Assembly: GCF_051251695.1 (NCBI RefSeq)
Contig: NZ_JBPOEU010000016.1
Coordinates: forward strand, 1 to 64,000
Source: Maritalea sp051251695
GTDB taxonomy: Bacteria; Pseudomonadota; Alphaproteobacteria; Rhizobiales; Devosiaceae
Length of the DNA: 64,000 nucleotides
Reading direction: 5' to 3'
Shown: in pieces, positions 41,573-50,024 of the stretch
How positions within the stretch are numbered: position 1 is the stretch's first letter
How the letters are laid out: each line of letters starts with the position of its first letter
Made by a program: the position numbers and the translations under genes
Notes under the pieces: model-generated
Database searches by the model: none
What the model was told of the DNA's origin: nothing
The model's input: the letters and a program-made list of their open reading frames with translations, nothing else

Positions 41573-42580
41573 CTAACTATCAGGGTTTTGCAGGCATTTA
41601 TGCAATTGTGTTAAATCTTCTGGGAAGGGCGAAGAAAAGTGCATTTTCTCGCCAGTTGTCGGGTGGGCGATGGTTAAATCGACTGCGTGAAGGGCTTGGC
41701 GTGCGAGTGATTTTAGCGCTTTTTGCAGTATCATTGGCAGGTTGCGTTCCCGGCTTTCAAACCCAATACCATAGGAAGGATCGCCCAATAAGGCATGCCC
41801 AATATGGGATAGGTGAACCCTGATTTGGTGGGTTCGCCCAGTTTCTAATTGGCAGGCGATTTGGGCAACAGTCCATTTGTCGCCGCCGAAGGCATCCACC
41901 ACTTGATAATGGGTGACCGCGTTGCGACCGCCACTTTCGACAATGGCTTGTTTTGTTCTGTTGTGCGGTGACCGGCCAATCATTGCGTCAATCTTGCCTT
42001 GTTCGGGTGCTGGTACACCCCACACGAAAGCATTGTAGGTGCGACGCAGCGGTCCGTTCTTGCCGTGGTCTGCAAATTGGGCTGACAATGAGTTGTGCGC
42101 AATTTCGGTTTTTGCGGCGATCATCACGCCAGACGTGTCTTTGTCTAAACGATGCACAATGCCGGGGCGCTTGACGCCGCCGATGCCTTTTAGGCTTTGG
42201 CCACAGTGAAACAGCAGCGCATTGACCAAGGTGCCGGTTTGAACACCTGCTGCGGGATGCACCACCATGCCTGCGGGCTTATCGATAACAATGATCGCAT
42301 CATCCTCGAACAGCACCTTAAGGGGAATGTTTTCGGGTTCCGGATCAGCGTCTATCGGTGCGGGTTCTATAAATATTAGTTGCTGTTCTTGTTTGACGCG
42401 GTATTTCGGCTCGCTTATGGTCGCGCCGTCAATGGTAAGCGTGCCAGAACGAATAAGGCTTTGGCATCTTGAGCGCGAATGTGCATCAAGGTGTTTGGCC
42501 AATACCACGTCCAGTCGCATACCGTCATCTTCGGATGAAATCGAAAATTTAGTCAATTCGCCAGTGGAGCCATTGTTCAT
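41573..42580 (-). CDS. rluD: ribosomal large-subunit pseudouridine synthase RluD
   Basis: 335 residues. N-terminal S4 domain (about 20-75, MRLDVVLAKHL) and catalytic motif GIVHRLDKDTSGVMI with the active Asp. C-terminal LETGRTHQIRVHLSHIGHALLGDPSYG. Modifies helix 69 of 23S rRNA. Its ATG (42580-42578) overlaps the ATG of the divergent gene (42579-42581). No strong ribosome site is seen. An open frame on the other strand at 41509-41823 is antisense noise. Confidence 0.95.
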   Translation of the reverse strand: MNNGSTGELTKFSISSEDDGMRLDVVLAKHLDAHSRSRCQSLIRSGTLTIDGATISEPKYRVKQEQQLIFIEPAPIDADPEPENIPLKVLFEDDAIIVIDKPAGMVVHPAAGVQTGTLVNALLFHCGQSLKGIGGVKRPGIVHRLDKDTSGVMIAAKTEIAHNSLSAQFADHGKNGPLRRTYNAFVWGVPAPEQGKIDAMIGRSPHNRTKQAIVESGGRNAVTHYQVVDAFGGDKWTVAQIACQLETGRTHQIRVHLSHIGHALLGDPSYGIGFESRERNLPMILQKALKSLARQALHAVDLTIAHPTTGEKMHFSSPFPEDLTQLHKCLQNPDS

Positions 42581-42953
42581 GAGTGCTGATCAACCTTTAA
42601 ACGCGCAAGATAAAAACCAAGATGAAACGAGCACTCTTACACCAGAAGCGGAAGCGGTTATCCATCGGGCGCGCCGTTCATTTGGTATCAGTGTTCTTAT
42701 CCTGATGCTGGGGTTTATGGCGGTTGCGGGCGCGCTTGTCTATCGTTTGAACCAAAAGTCGAGTAATGACCAGTATCAAGCGCAAAGTGTTAGTGTGCCT
42801 CAAGGCGCACAAATTGTTTCTGTTGTTGCCCAAGACGGCCTTATCACCTTGACCTACAAGCTTGGTGCCGACACGACAATTCGGCTGGTGGATGCGAAAA
42901 CGGGTGATGTTGTTCGGGATATCAGCATCGCGCCAGAAGCGCCATTAAACTAA
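42579..42953 (+). CDS. single-pass membrane protein, unknown function
   Basis: 124 residues: acidic cytosolic N-terminus, one span at about 36-56 (ISVLILMLGFMAVAGALVYRL), and a small periplasmic domain (about 70-124) with strand-like IVSVVAQDGLITLTYK and TTIRLVDAKTGDVVRDI. The same gene is commonly divergent from rluD in this order. GGAG lies nine bases upstream, inside rluD. No function known. Confidence 0.8.
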   Translation: MSADQPLNAQDKNQDETSTLTPEAEAVIHRARRSFGISVLILMLGFMAVAGALVYRLNQKSSNDQYQAQSVSVPQGAQIVSVVAQDGLITLTYKLGADTTIRLVDAKTGDVVRDISIAPEAPLN

Positions 42954-42963
42954 GAGCTTCAAA

Positions 42964-44151
42964 CTAGTTCGACGATACTTTTTTCAATGCATCCATGCGA
43001 TCGGCGACAATGCCGATCGCGTTCTCATCGTCTTGGTTTTGAGTTGGCTCTTGGCCCAGAACGGTTTCATCAACGCCATCATCTGCATATTTTCGCACAC
43101 GATCAAACAGGCTTTCTTCGCCTTGCGTATTGGTGTTGCTATCCTGATCGTAAATCAGGTGGCTGACATCAACCGCGATATTTTCCATGCGCTCGCGTAA
43201 ATCATCAACGTCACCAGTTTTTTGCGAGAAGCGCGAAAGAATGTCTTCTTCAAGCGCTAGAATGCGGCTGCCAACGTCATCCATTTCGTCTTCTACACGA
43301 AATTCTTCGGCGAGGCTTTGCCCAGCGCTGCTGATTGGAGCTTCAGCGTCATCATGCTGCTCCGTTTCATCCTGGGTCGTTTGAGCCTTTGCCGACTGCT
43401 CGTTCAACATGGTCGTGAAGCGTTCGGCTGCAATAGCGATATGTGCTTCTGCGTCGTCCAACAGGTCAGGAATGTTCTTGGTGAGGGTTTTGTCCGCTGT
43501 TGAACGGGACTTAGATTTAAGCTCTTGCACGCGGTTCATTGAAGCACGGAGCTGCTCTTCGAGGAACGCATTGCGCTTTTTCTCAGCGATGAGGGATTTG
43601 GCCAGTTTTTTGGCATCGCCTTCCAACTCGCCGACAGCAATTTCATCATCGAAATTTTGTACGACAGCGGACGTTGCGATGTTAGCAGCGGCACGCGCCT
43701 GATCCAACTCTTCGATTTTTTGCGCCAAGTCTCTTTCGCGATACCGAAGTTTTTGCGACAGGTTGGTCAGTTCAACTTCATAATTTCGAACTTGGTCTTG
43801 CAATTCTTGGTTGCGATCGATGAGCTCGGCGGAAACATTTTCGGTTGTTTCGCGCTCATGCACGGCCAAATCTTGGGTCTGGCGCAATTGAGTTAACTCA
43901 CGAAGCTGCGCGGCGCGCTTTTTGCGCAGGTCTTCCAACTGCAATTCGAGCTTGCGCAACTCAAGTGCATTTTTGGCCCGAAGCTGGTCTTTTTCTGCTC
44001 GAAACTCTGAAAGGGTAACAGGCGTGGTGGCCGCAATACGTTTCTTGGTGAGGCGTACAGCGCGGCGCCAAACACTTGGCAGGATAAGCAATGATAGAAT
44101 GATGGCGCACAAAAAACCAAGCGCGTAAAACATCATACTCTCAATGACCAT
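42964..44151 (-). CDS. membrane-anchored coiled-coil protein, unknown function
   Basis: 395 residues. One N-terminal span (about 5-27, MMFYALGFLCAIILSLLILPSVW) followed by RRAVRLTKKRIAATTPVT and a long alpha-helical coiled coil (about 50-230, LRAKNALELRKLELQLEDLRKKRAAQL). The C-terminal third is acidic with shorter helices. GGGAG precedes the ATG at 44151; the frame is open to 44259. The span-plus-RRAVRLT(K/R)(K/R)RI arrangement recurs in Hyphomicrobiales, without known function. It is probably an inner-membrane scaffold. Confidence 0.8.
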   Translation of the reverse strand: MVIESMMFYALGFLCAIILSLLILPSVWRRAVRLTKKRIAATTPVTLSEFRAEKDQLRAKNALELRKLELQLEDLRKKRAAQLRELTQLRQTQDLAVHERETTENVSAELIDRNQELQDQVRNYEVELTNLSQKLRYRERDLAQKIEELDQARAAANIATSAVVQNFDDEIAVGELEGDAKKLAKSLIAEKKRNAFLEEQLRASMNRVQELKSKSRSTADKTLTKNIPDLLDDAEAHIAIAAERFTTMLNEQSAKAQTTQDETEQHDDAEAPISSAGQSLAEEFRVEDEMDDVGSRILALEEDILSRFSQKTGDVDDLRERMENIAVDVSHLIYDQDSNTNTQGEESLFDRVRKYADDGVDETVLGQEPTQNQDDENAIGIVADRMDALKKVSSN

Positions 44152-44283
44152 CAAAAACTCCCGTGGTTTAACTCCCATATAGCTAATGTAGCTTGCACGT
44201 AAATGGAAGTGCCATACGCTAATGTGTTGATCAATGGTTAACGTATCACATAGTGACATGCGGGGCCAAGATGGAAAACAAGA

Positions 44284-44312
44284 CAGAAAAAAAGCGCGAA
44301 AGTCGCGCTTTT
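44284..44312 (-). terminator. Rho-independent terminator after eipA
   Basis: AAAAGCGCGA, loop CTT on the minus strand, TCGCGCTTTT plus further T. Ten pairs. Confidence 0.88.
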
Positions 44313-44343
44313 GATTTTGCCAAATGTGAAGAAGAGTTGGACC

Positions 44344-44916
44344 TTAAAAAGGGTTCCAAGTGGGATTTTGGGTGAATTTTAGATATCCAACATTAATGCC
44401 AAGCCGCGCGCCAACACCTGAACGGATAGGCACAAGGTAAACATCTTTGTATTTCATAACCGTCATGCCAACGCCGCCAACAACATAGGCAGACCCTTGT
44501 ACGCCGGGGTAGCGACCATAAATGTTTTCAACAGCGGGTAGGTTATAAACGAGCATCATGACTTGAGAGCCATCGGCACCAAAATCAAACCCTAGCGTTG
44601 GGCCTTGCCAGAAAAGCACATGGTTGCCAGCGTTCTTTGTGTAAAGTTCGCCTTCACCGTATCGTACGCCGCCAAAAAAGGCGCCGGAGCCTTCTTGGCC
44701 TAGAATATAGCCGTTCGGCAGGCCGTAACTGGAAATGGCACGTTCAACAACAGACGCCAAGCCCTGAGAAACTTTACCAAAAAATTCTCCACCAGCTTGT
44801 ATCAATTCATCGCCAGTATAGCGTTCCGATAAACTGTCCGATTGAGCGAATGCGACGCCTGACGTTGCAAACGTCAAAAAAAGGGCGGTGATAAGAGATC
44901 TGAATTTGGAAAACAT
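44344..44916 (-). CDS. eipA: envelope integrity protein EipA (DUF1134)
   Basis: 190 residues. Signal peptide ending GVAFAQ; then the DUF1134 core: YILGQEGSGAFFGGVRYGEG, LFWQGPTLGFDFGADGSQV, VYNLPAVENIYGRYPGVQGS, and C-terminal ARLGINVGYLKFT ending PTWNPF. Periplasmic small beta-barrel protein needed for envelope integrity in Brucella. AAGGAAAAG precedes the ATG. Confidence 0.92.
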   Translation of the reverse strand: MFSKFRSLITALFLTFATSGVAFAQSDSLSERYTGDELIQAGGEFFGKVSQGLASVVERAISSYGLPNGYILGQEGSGAFFGGVRYGEGELYTKNAGNHVLFWQGPTLGFDFGADGSQVMMLVYNLPAVENIYGRYPGVQGSAYVVGGVGMTVMKYKDVYLVPIRSGVGARLGINVGYLKFTQNPTWNPF

Positions 44917-45036
44917 TGGCCGCTTTTCCTTAAATGTTGAATGTCGTTCAAATGGTATTTTTGATGTTAACCAAGCAGATATCTCTTTTTGCTAAAGTTC
45001 CACCATTCGCAAGACATGTAGTGTGTAATCAAGGCT

Positions 45037-45552
45037 ATGATGCGGCAATTGAGTAAACAAAGATTAACTATTGGGCAGCTTGGCACCGTTTGTTTGGCTG
45101 TTAGCCTGTTTTTTTGCTTCTCGTCACAATTGCATGCCAACACGACGCGTAATTTTCTTGAAATGTATGTGACCAACCCTCTTTCAGGTTCTGCGATTGA
45201 GGGGATGGACCCGGTGAGCTATTTCACCGAGCCCGAACCCCTAATGGGCAAGGCTGAATACGAATTTTCCTGGAAGGGTGTTTCTTGGTTTTTCGCCACA
45301 GAGGCGAACAAAGAAGTCTTTCGTGCCGCCCCAGAAGCTTATGTGCCCCAATTTGGCGGCTATGGGCTTGCAGGTGTCGCACGAGGTTATTTGTCTTCGG
45401 GCAATCCGCGCATTTATTCCGTTTATAATCGCCGCCTATATTTGTTCTATTCTTCGGGAAACCGCGAAGCCTTCTTGCTCGAGAAAGCAGCGATGGTGAA
45501 TTTCGCTTTTGCCAACTGGGTGGGTTTGCGTGATCAACTTGCGCGCCAATGA
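45037..45552 (+). CDS. exported YHS-domain protein
   Basis: 171 residues. Signal peptide or anchor at about 12-35, then a YHS-like domain: AIEGMDPVSYFTEPEPLMGKAE, FSWKGVSWFFATEANKEVFRAAPEAYVPQFGGYG. The GMDPVSYF start and GGYG are typical. YHS domains are linked with metal handling, but this one lacks an obvious Cys pair. Function unknown. Confidence 0.82.
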   Translation: MMRQLSKQRLTIGQLGTVCLAVSLFFCFSSQLHANTTRNFLEMYVTNPLSGSAIEGMDPVSYFTEPEPLMGKAEYEFSWKGVSWFFATEANKEVFRAAPEAYVPQFGGYGLAGVARGYLSSGNPRIYSVYNRRLYLFYSSGNREAFLLEKAAMVNFAFANWVGLRDQLARQ

Positions 45553-45722
45553 TTGATCTTGGGCATATCCGTTAGATCGGCGAATAGCCCAATTGATCGC
45601 ATTTTTTAAAGTTCATCCAAGATGTTGCTCACCCTTCGGGACAAGCTAAACTGCATAAACTTGATTCGGTTGGGCATGCCAATTGGTGCAGCCAGACCAT
45701 TTACGCAATTTAAGGGAATGCA

Positions 45723-46373
45723 ATGGCTGATATTGTTGAATTAGATGGACCAGATTTGGCGGCGATGTTGTGTTCGCGCGTTTGCCACGACTTGATCAGC
45801 CCTGTTGGGGCGATTGGCAACGGTTTGGAAGTATTGGCCGATCCTGAGCAGGCCGAAATGGCAGAGTTTGCGCAAGAATTGATCAATAATGCGGCCAAAC
45901 AGGCCCGGGCGAAACTTGAATTTGCGCGGCTTGCCTTCGGCGCATCCTCCACGCAGGGCACGCAAATTGATACCCGCGAAGCTGAAAAAGTTGCGCAAAG
46001 CTATATGTCTGGCGAAAAAGCTGATCTTGAGTGGAATATCGAGCCGGTATTGCTGCCTAAGAACAAAGTAAAGATGATCCTCAATCTTTTGCTGATTTCT
46101 GCTGGATCAGTGCCACGCGGGGGCACGGTTACTGTTTCTCTAGATGGCGCGCCACTTGGTGAAGAGGGTGCTATCTTAAAATCAACCGGCAAAAAAACGC
46201 TTATTCCACATCTTGTTGGGCCTCTTTTGGCCGGTAAGCCGGAAGATGGCCGGATCGACGCGCAGGTTATTCAACCCTATTATGCGGGGCTGCTTGCTCG
46301 TGAATCTGGTTTGGATGTTACCATCGAGTTGGTCGATGATGTGGTGACCATCGCGGCGGTTAAAACCAAATAG
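45723..46373 (+). CDS. chpT: histidine phosphotransferase ChpT
   Basis: 216 residues. Phosphate-accepting His22 in LCSRVCHDLISPVGAIGNGLE, followed by a four-helix bundle and a degenerate ATPase-like domain (about 90-216). Relays phosphate from CckA to CtrA and CpdR. Clear neighbours support this: ctrA lies 5.6 kb away, with the che genes between them. A strong hairpin follows the gene. Confidence 0.93.
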   Translation: MADIVELDGPDLAAMLCSRVCHDLISPVGAIGNGLEVLADPEQAEMAEFAQELINNAAKQARAKLEFARLAFGASSTQGTQIDTREAEKVAQSYMSGEKADLEWNIEPVLLPKNKVKMILNLLLISAGSVPRGGTVTVSLDGAPLGEEGAILKSTGKKTLIPHLVGPLLAGKPEDGRIDAQVIQPYYAGLLARESGLDVTIELVDDVVTIAAVKTK

Positions 46374-46437
46374 GTACGTTAGTGCAGTTCCCTACGCGTG
46401 AATACTTGTGCGGGGATATTGAAATAACTCGTTAACT

Positions 46438-46494
46438 AAAATACCCGCAATCTGTGCCGATACTTGAAACCGGCGCGATTGCGGGTATTTTTTT
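46438..46494 (+). terminator. large hairpin/terminator between chpT and cheA
   Basis: Outer stem AAAATACCCGCAATC with GATTGCGGGTATTTT (15 perfect pairs), inner stem GTGCCG with CGGCGC (one G-U), about 21 pairs in all, loop ATACTTGAAAC, then T. It ends ten bases before the cheA ATG. Confidence 0.85.
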
Positions 46495-46504
46495 AGGCGA
46501 GCAA

Positions 46505-49135
46505 ATGGATGAATTGCTAAGCGATTTTTTGACGGAGACAATCGAAAGCCTAGAGCTGGTCGATACCCAGTTGGTGGACTTCGAAAAGAACCCTGATGAC
46601 AGTGAGATTTTAAGACGCATATTTCGTCTGGTGCATACGATTAAGGGCACTTGCGGGTTTTTGGATCTGCCACGTCTTGAGGCCTTAACCCACGCAGCTG
46701 AAAGTTTGATGGGACAATATCGAGATGGTGCGCCTGTTGTGGGGGATGGGGTTCAAACCATCCTGTTGTCCATTGATCGGGTGAAAAGCCATTTGGACGT
46801 TTTGGGCGAAACTGGGGTTGAGCCTGATGGCAACGATAATGATCTGATAGAAGCGCTTAGCCGGTTGGCCAATGCGTCAAATTCAGCGGATCAATTTGCC
46901 GAACAGCCGCATGAAGCCCAAGGCGCACCCCTTGATCCATTGGAGGCGGCGTTTTTAGCAGCGCCCGGGCCAGATGATCCAATAGAGCCGCCAACGGCTC
47001 AACCAAGTGCTGAAATTTCGCTTGCGACGAACAGCGTATCTCAAAACAACAAGGCTCCTGATTTAGGTGAGGACGCAAAAAAGCCGAAATCTTCATCGGG
47101 CCAGGTCGGCAATCCGCCTGCTATTCGTGTTCAGTTGCCTGTGCTTGAAGGTTTGATGACCATGGTTTCTGAGCTGGTTCTCACGCGGAACCAGCTTATG
47201 GCGATCTCGCGGGATCGGGAGGAAAGTGAATTTCACGCGCCATTGCATCGCCTTTGTTCGGTAACCGCTGAGTTGCAAGACGGGGTTATGAAAACGCGGA
47301 TGCAGCCGATTTCGGCTGCGTGGCAAAAAATGCCTCGATTGATCCGCGACTTATCTAAGGATTTAGGCAAGGAAATCTCCCTTGAGATGTCGGGTGAAGA
47401 TACCGAGCTTGATCGGCAGATATTGGAGCAAATCAAAGATCCGCTTACCCATATGGTGCGCAATGCTGCGGACCATGGCCTGGAAACTGGCCCCGAACGC
47501 CAAGCTGCGGGCAAACCGGCAAACGGAATTGTGCGGCTGAATGCTTGCCACGAAGGTGGGCAAATTGTCATTGAGATTTCGGATGATGGCCGTGGCCTTG
47601 ATGTCGAACGGCTAAAACAAAAAGCGCTAGAAAAGAAAGTTGTTTCAGAAACCGAACTCGCCACCATGAGCGATGCGCAGGTTCAACAGCTTATTTTTCA
47701 TCCCGGATTTTCCACAGCGACCGAAGTCACCAGCGTTTCTGGGCGCGGCGTTGGGATGGACGTGGTGCGCGCCAATGTCGAACTGATCGGCGGCGCCATT
47801 GATCTAAAATCGACCTTGGGCAAGGGCACGACGATCAGTTTGAAAATCCCTTTGACCCTCGCCATCGTGCCGGCGCTGGTCATTGCTGTGGGGGAAGAAA
47901 GATTTGCACTGCCGCAGCGCGCTGTGCGCGAACTCGTGCGGGTCAATAAACGGGCGAACAAAATTGAACATTTGAATGGGGCTTTGGTTCTCCAATTGCG
48001 CGATCACTTATTGCCCGTAGTTGGTCTGAGCGATTTGTTGGGGGTTCGGCCTGGCGAGGTGCCCGAAGAAGGGTATGTGGTGGTCACCGAAGTTGGCCCA
48101 TATTGTTTCGGGCTGCTGGTGGATGAAGTGTTCCACACAGAAGAAATCGTCGTAAAGCCGATGATGGGTGCCTTGCAAGATCTTGTACATTTTTCAGGAA
48201 CGACCATTTTGGGTGATGGCAGTGTGATCATGATTATGGATCCATCTGGTTTGGCAAATTCTGTTGCGCAAGCCGATATTGGCGACTTGGCGCAGCCCGT
48301 GCAGATCGAAGAGGAAGTTGACGAGACCATTCTGATAGAACTGCTGGTGTTTGAGGCCGAAAGCCATCAACGCCAAGCCGTGCCTTTGTCGCTGGTTAGT
48401 CGACTAGAGACCGTTAATTTAGGCGAACTTGAGCAGGTCAATGGGCAATATCTGTTGCAATATCGAGGCATGTTGATGCCCATTAGAATGTTGTGTGGCC
48501 CCCCCCCAGAAACGGGTAAAATGTCGATGTTGGTATTCGAAGATCGAGGTTTTCGACTTGGTTTGGTCGTTTCCCAAGTGATTGATATTATTTCGGACCG
48601 TATGGACATTGATATTGAAGCCCGTCGTGACGGGTATCTTGGCACGGCCATTGTTCGGGAACGCGCCACTGAAATTTTGGATATGTCTCATTTCATGTCG
48701 GTGGAGCATCCAAAATCGCTTGAGCGTATTCCCGCAGACGGATCGGTTGATCGCAAGCGCCTTCTTTATGCCGAAGACAGTGCTTTTTTCCGAAACATGC
48801 TGGTGCCAATTTTTAAAAGCGCTGGGTTTGACGTGACTGTTTGTGAAGATGGTGAAACCGCACTGGCAGCTGCTACAAAGAGCGCGCAATATGATCTTAT
48901 TGTTACGGATATTGAAATGCCGGGGATGGACGGTTTTTCGCTCGCGCGATCAATAAGAGAATTACCACATCAAGTAAAAACACCGGTGATTGCCTTGTCA
49001 GCATATGATGCGCCAAGTGTTAAAAACCGTGCGCAAGAAGCTGGACTGTTTGATTTTGTGCTTAAGGGAGATCGGGAGCACCTTAGTGATGCCGTTGGTC
49101 GCGCTGTGAAATCAAAAGAACTGGAGGCAGCATGA
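46505..49135 (+). CDS. cheA: hybrid chemotaxis histidine kinase CheA with receiver domain
   Basis: 876 residues. Hpt domain with His44 in RLVHTIKGTCGF; a low-complexity linker (about 115-205); dimerisation helices (VQLPVLEGLMTMVSELVLTRNQLM); HATPase with HMVRNAADHGLE, DDGRGLD and GRGVGMDVV; a CheW-like domain; a second CheW-like region (about 600-740); and a C-terminal receiver with Asp802 in LIVTDIEMPGMDG. The fused receiver makes it a hybrid CheA. ATG 46505 follows AGGCGA; a GTG at 46454 lies inside the hairpin and is rejected. Overlaps cheW by 4 bases. Confidence 0.93.
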   Translation: MDELLSDFLTETIESLELVDTQLVDFEKNPDDSEILRRIFRLVHTIKGTCGFLDLPRLEALTHAAESLMGQYRDGAPVVGDGVQTILLSIDRVKSHLDVLGETGVEPDGNDNDLIEALSRLANASNSADQFAEQPHEAQGAPLDPLEAAFLAAPGPDDPIEPPTAQPSAEISLATNSVSQNNKAPDLGEDAKKPKSSSGQVGNPPAIRVQLPVLEGLMTMVSELVLTRNQLMAISRDREESEFHAPLHRLCSVTAELQDGVMKTRMQPISAAWQKMPRLIRDLSKDLGKEISLEMSGEDTELDRQILEQIKDPLTHMVRNAADHGLETGPERQAAGKPANGIVRLNACHEGGQIVIEISDDGRGLDVERLKQKALEKKVVSETELATMSDAQVQQLIFHPGFSTATEVTSVSGRGVGMDVVRANVELIGGAIDLKSTLGKGTTISLKIPLTLAIVPALVIAVGEERFALPQRAVRELVRVNKRANKIEHLNGALVLQLRDHLLPVVGLSDLLGVRPGEVPEEGYVVVTEVGPYCFGLLVDEVFHTEEIVVKPMMGALQDLVHFSGTTILGDGSVIMIMDPSGLANSVAQADIGDLAQPVQIEEEVDETILIELLVFEAESHQRQAVPLSLVSRLETVNLGELEQVNGQYLLQYRGMLMPIRMLCGPPPETGKMSMLVFEDRGFRLGLVVSQVIDIISDRMDIDIEARRDGYLGTAIVRERATEILDMSHFMSVEHPKSLERIPADGSVDRKRLLYAEDSAFFRNMLVPIFKSAGFDVTVCEDGETALAAATKSAQYDLIVTDIEMPGMDGFSLARSIRELPHQVKTPVIALSAYDAPSVKNRAQEAGLFDFVLKGDREHLSDAVGRAVKSKELEAA

Positions 49136-49602
49136 TCAATGAGCAAAAAAATACCGGGGATATGATCCAGGTTGTGACGTTGCGGATCGGAGGGCAACTA
49201 TTCGCGGTAAATCTTGAAGTGGTGGAAGATGTTTTTAAGCCGGAACAATTCACGCCCATTCCATCGGTGAAGCCGGAAATCGCTGGGATATTGAACCTGC
49301 GTGGCCGGATTATTGTTGCGGTGAACACAGAGTTCTTGCTGGGCCTGCCGATCACTGAGGGAACAATGATTGGTCGGCAGATGGTCAATGTTAAATATTT
49401 AAACGAATCTTATGGACTTTTGGCCGATAGTGTCGGTGATGTCGTTGCGCTTTCAGCGGCTGATATCAAACCGAACCCGATCAATCTTGGTGGGAATTTG
49501 GCGGTCTATAGTCAAGGTATTCTTCGGCTCAATGATGAGTTGATGGTGGTTTTGATGGCAGATCAATTGATCGCCAAAATTCTGCATCAGGAGGCTGCCT
49601 AG
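49132..49602 (+). CDS. cheW: chemotaxis coupling protein CheW
   Basis: 156 residues, one CheW domain (VVTLRIGGQLFAVNLEVVEDVF, IPSVKPEIAGILNLRGRIIVAVN). Links receptors to CheA. ATGA overlap with cheA. No receptor gene is seen in the window. Confidence 0.93.
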   Translation: MINEQKNTGDMIQVVTLRIGGQLFAVNLEVVEDVFKPEQFTPIPSVKPEIAGILNLRGRIIVAVNTEFLLGLPITEGTMIGRQMVNVKYLNESYGLLADSVGDVVALSAADIKPNPINLGGNLAVYSQGILRLNDELMVVLMADQLIAKILHQEAA

Positions 49603-49635
49603 TTCTAAACGTGAATTTTTTGAAGGAGAAACGCG

Positions 49636-50001
49636 ATGAAAACCTGTCTTGTTGTTGATGACAGCAGTGTAATTCGCAAAGTAGCCCGCCGTATTATTGA
49701 AGACATTGGCTATGAAGTTGATGAAGCTGAAGACGGTCGTGATGCCTTTGAAAAATGCGCAAAATCCATGCCGGACACCATCTTTTTGGATTGGAACATG
49801 CCCGTTATGTCCGGCATAGAGTTTTTAAAAGAATTGCGCAGCTATGTTGGGGGCGAAACCCCGAAAGTAATATTCTGCACCACAGAAAATGATGTGGGGC
49901 AAATCGCGATGGCGCTCAAGGCTGGTGCCAACGAATATATGATGAAGCCTTTTGATCGGGATATTCTGGAACAAAAATTCCTGTTGCTCGACCAAAAGTA
50001 A
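49636..50001 (+). CDS. cheY: chemotaxis response regulator CheY
   Basis: 121 residues, a single receiver domain. Acidic pair Asp8-Asp9, phospho-acceptor Asp52 in IFLDWNMPVMSG, and Lys in MMKPF. AAGGAG-type site lies before the ATG. Flagellar-motor output of the pathway. Confidence 0.93.
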   Translation: MKTCLVVDDSSVIRKVARRIIEDIGYEVDEAEDGRDAFEKCAKSMPDTIFLDWNMPVMSGIEFLKELRSYVGGETPKVIFCTTENDVGQIAMALKAGANEYMMKPFDRDILEQKFLLLDQK

Positions 50002-50024
50002 TTACGGTCGAAAGGAGCGTCCTT

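Noticed and set aside
41509..41823. 104-residue plus-strand frame
   Set aside because: Overlaps the 3' end of rluD on the other strand, which is a certain gene.
46454..46504. GTG start adding 17 residues to CheA
   Set aside because: Lies inside the 21-bp hairpin; the ATG at 46505 begins the Hpt domain.
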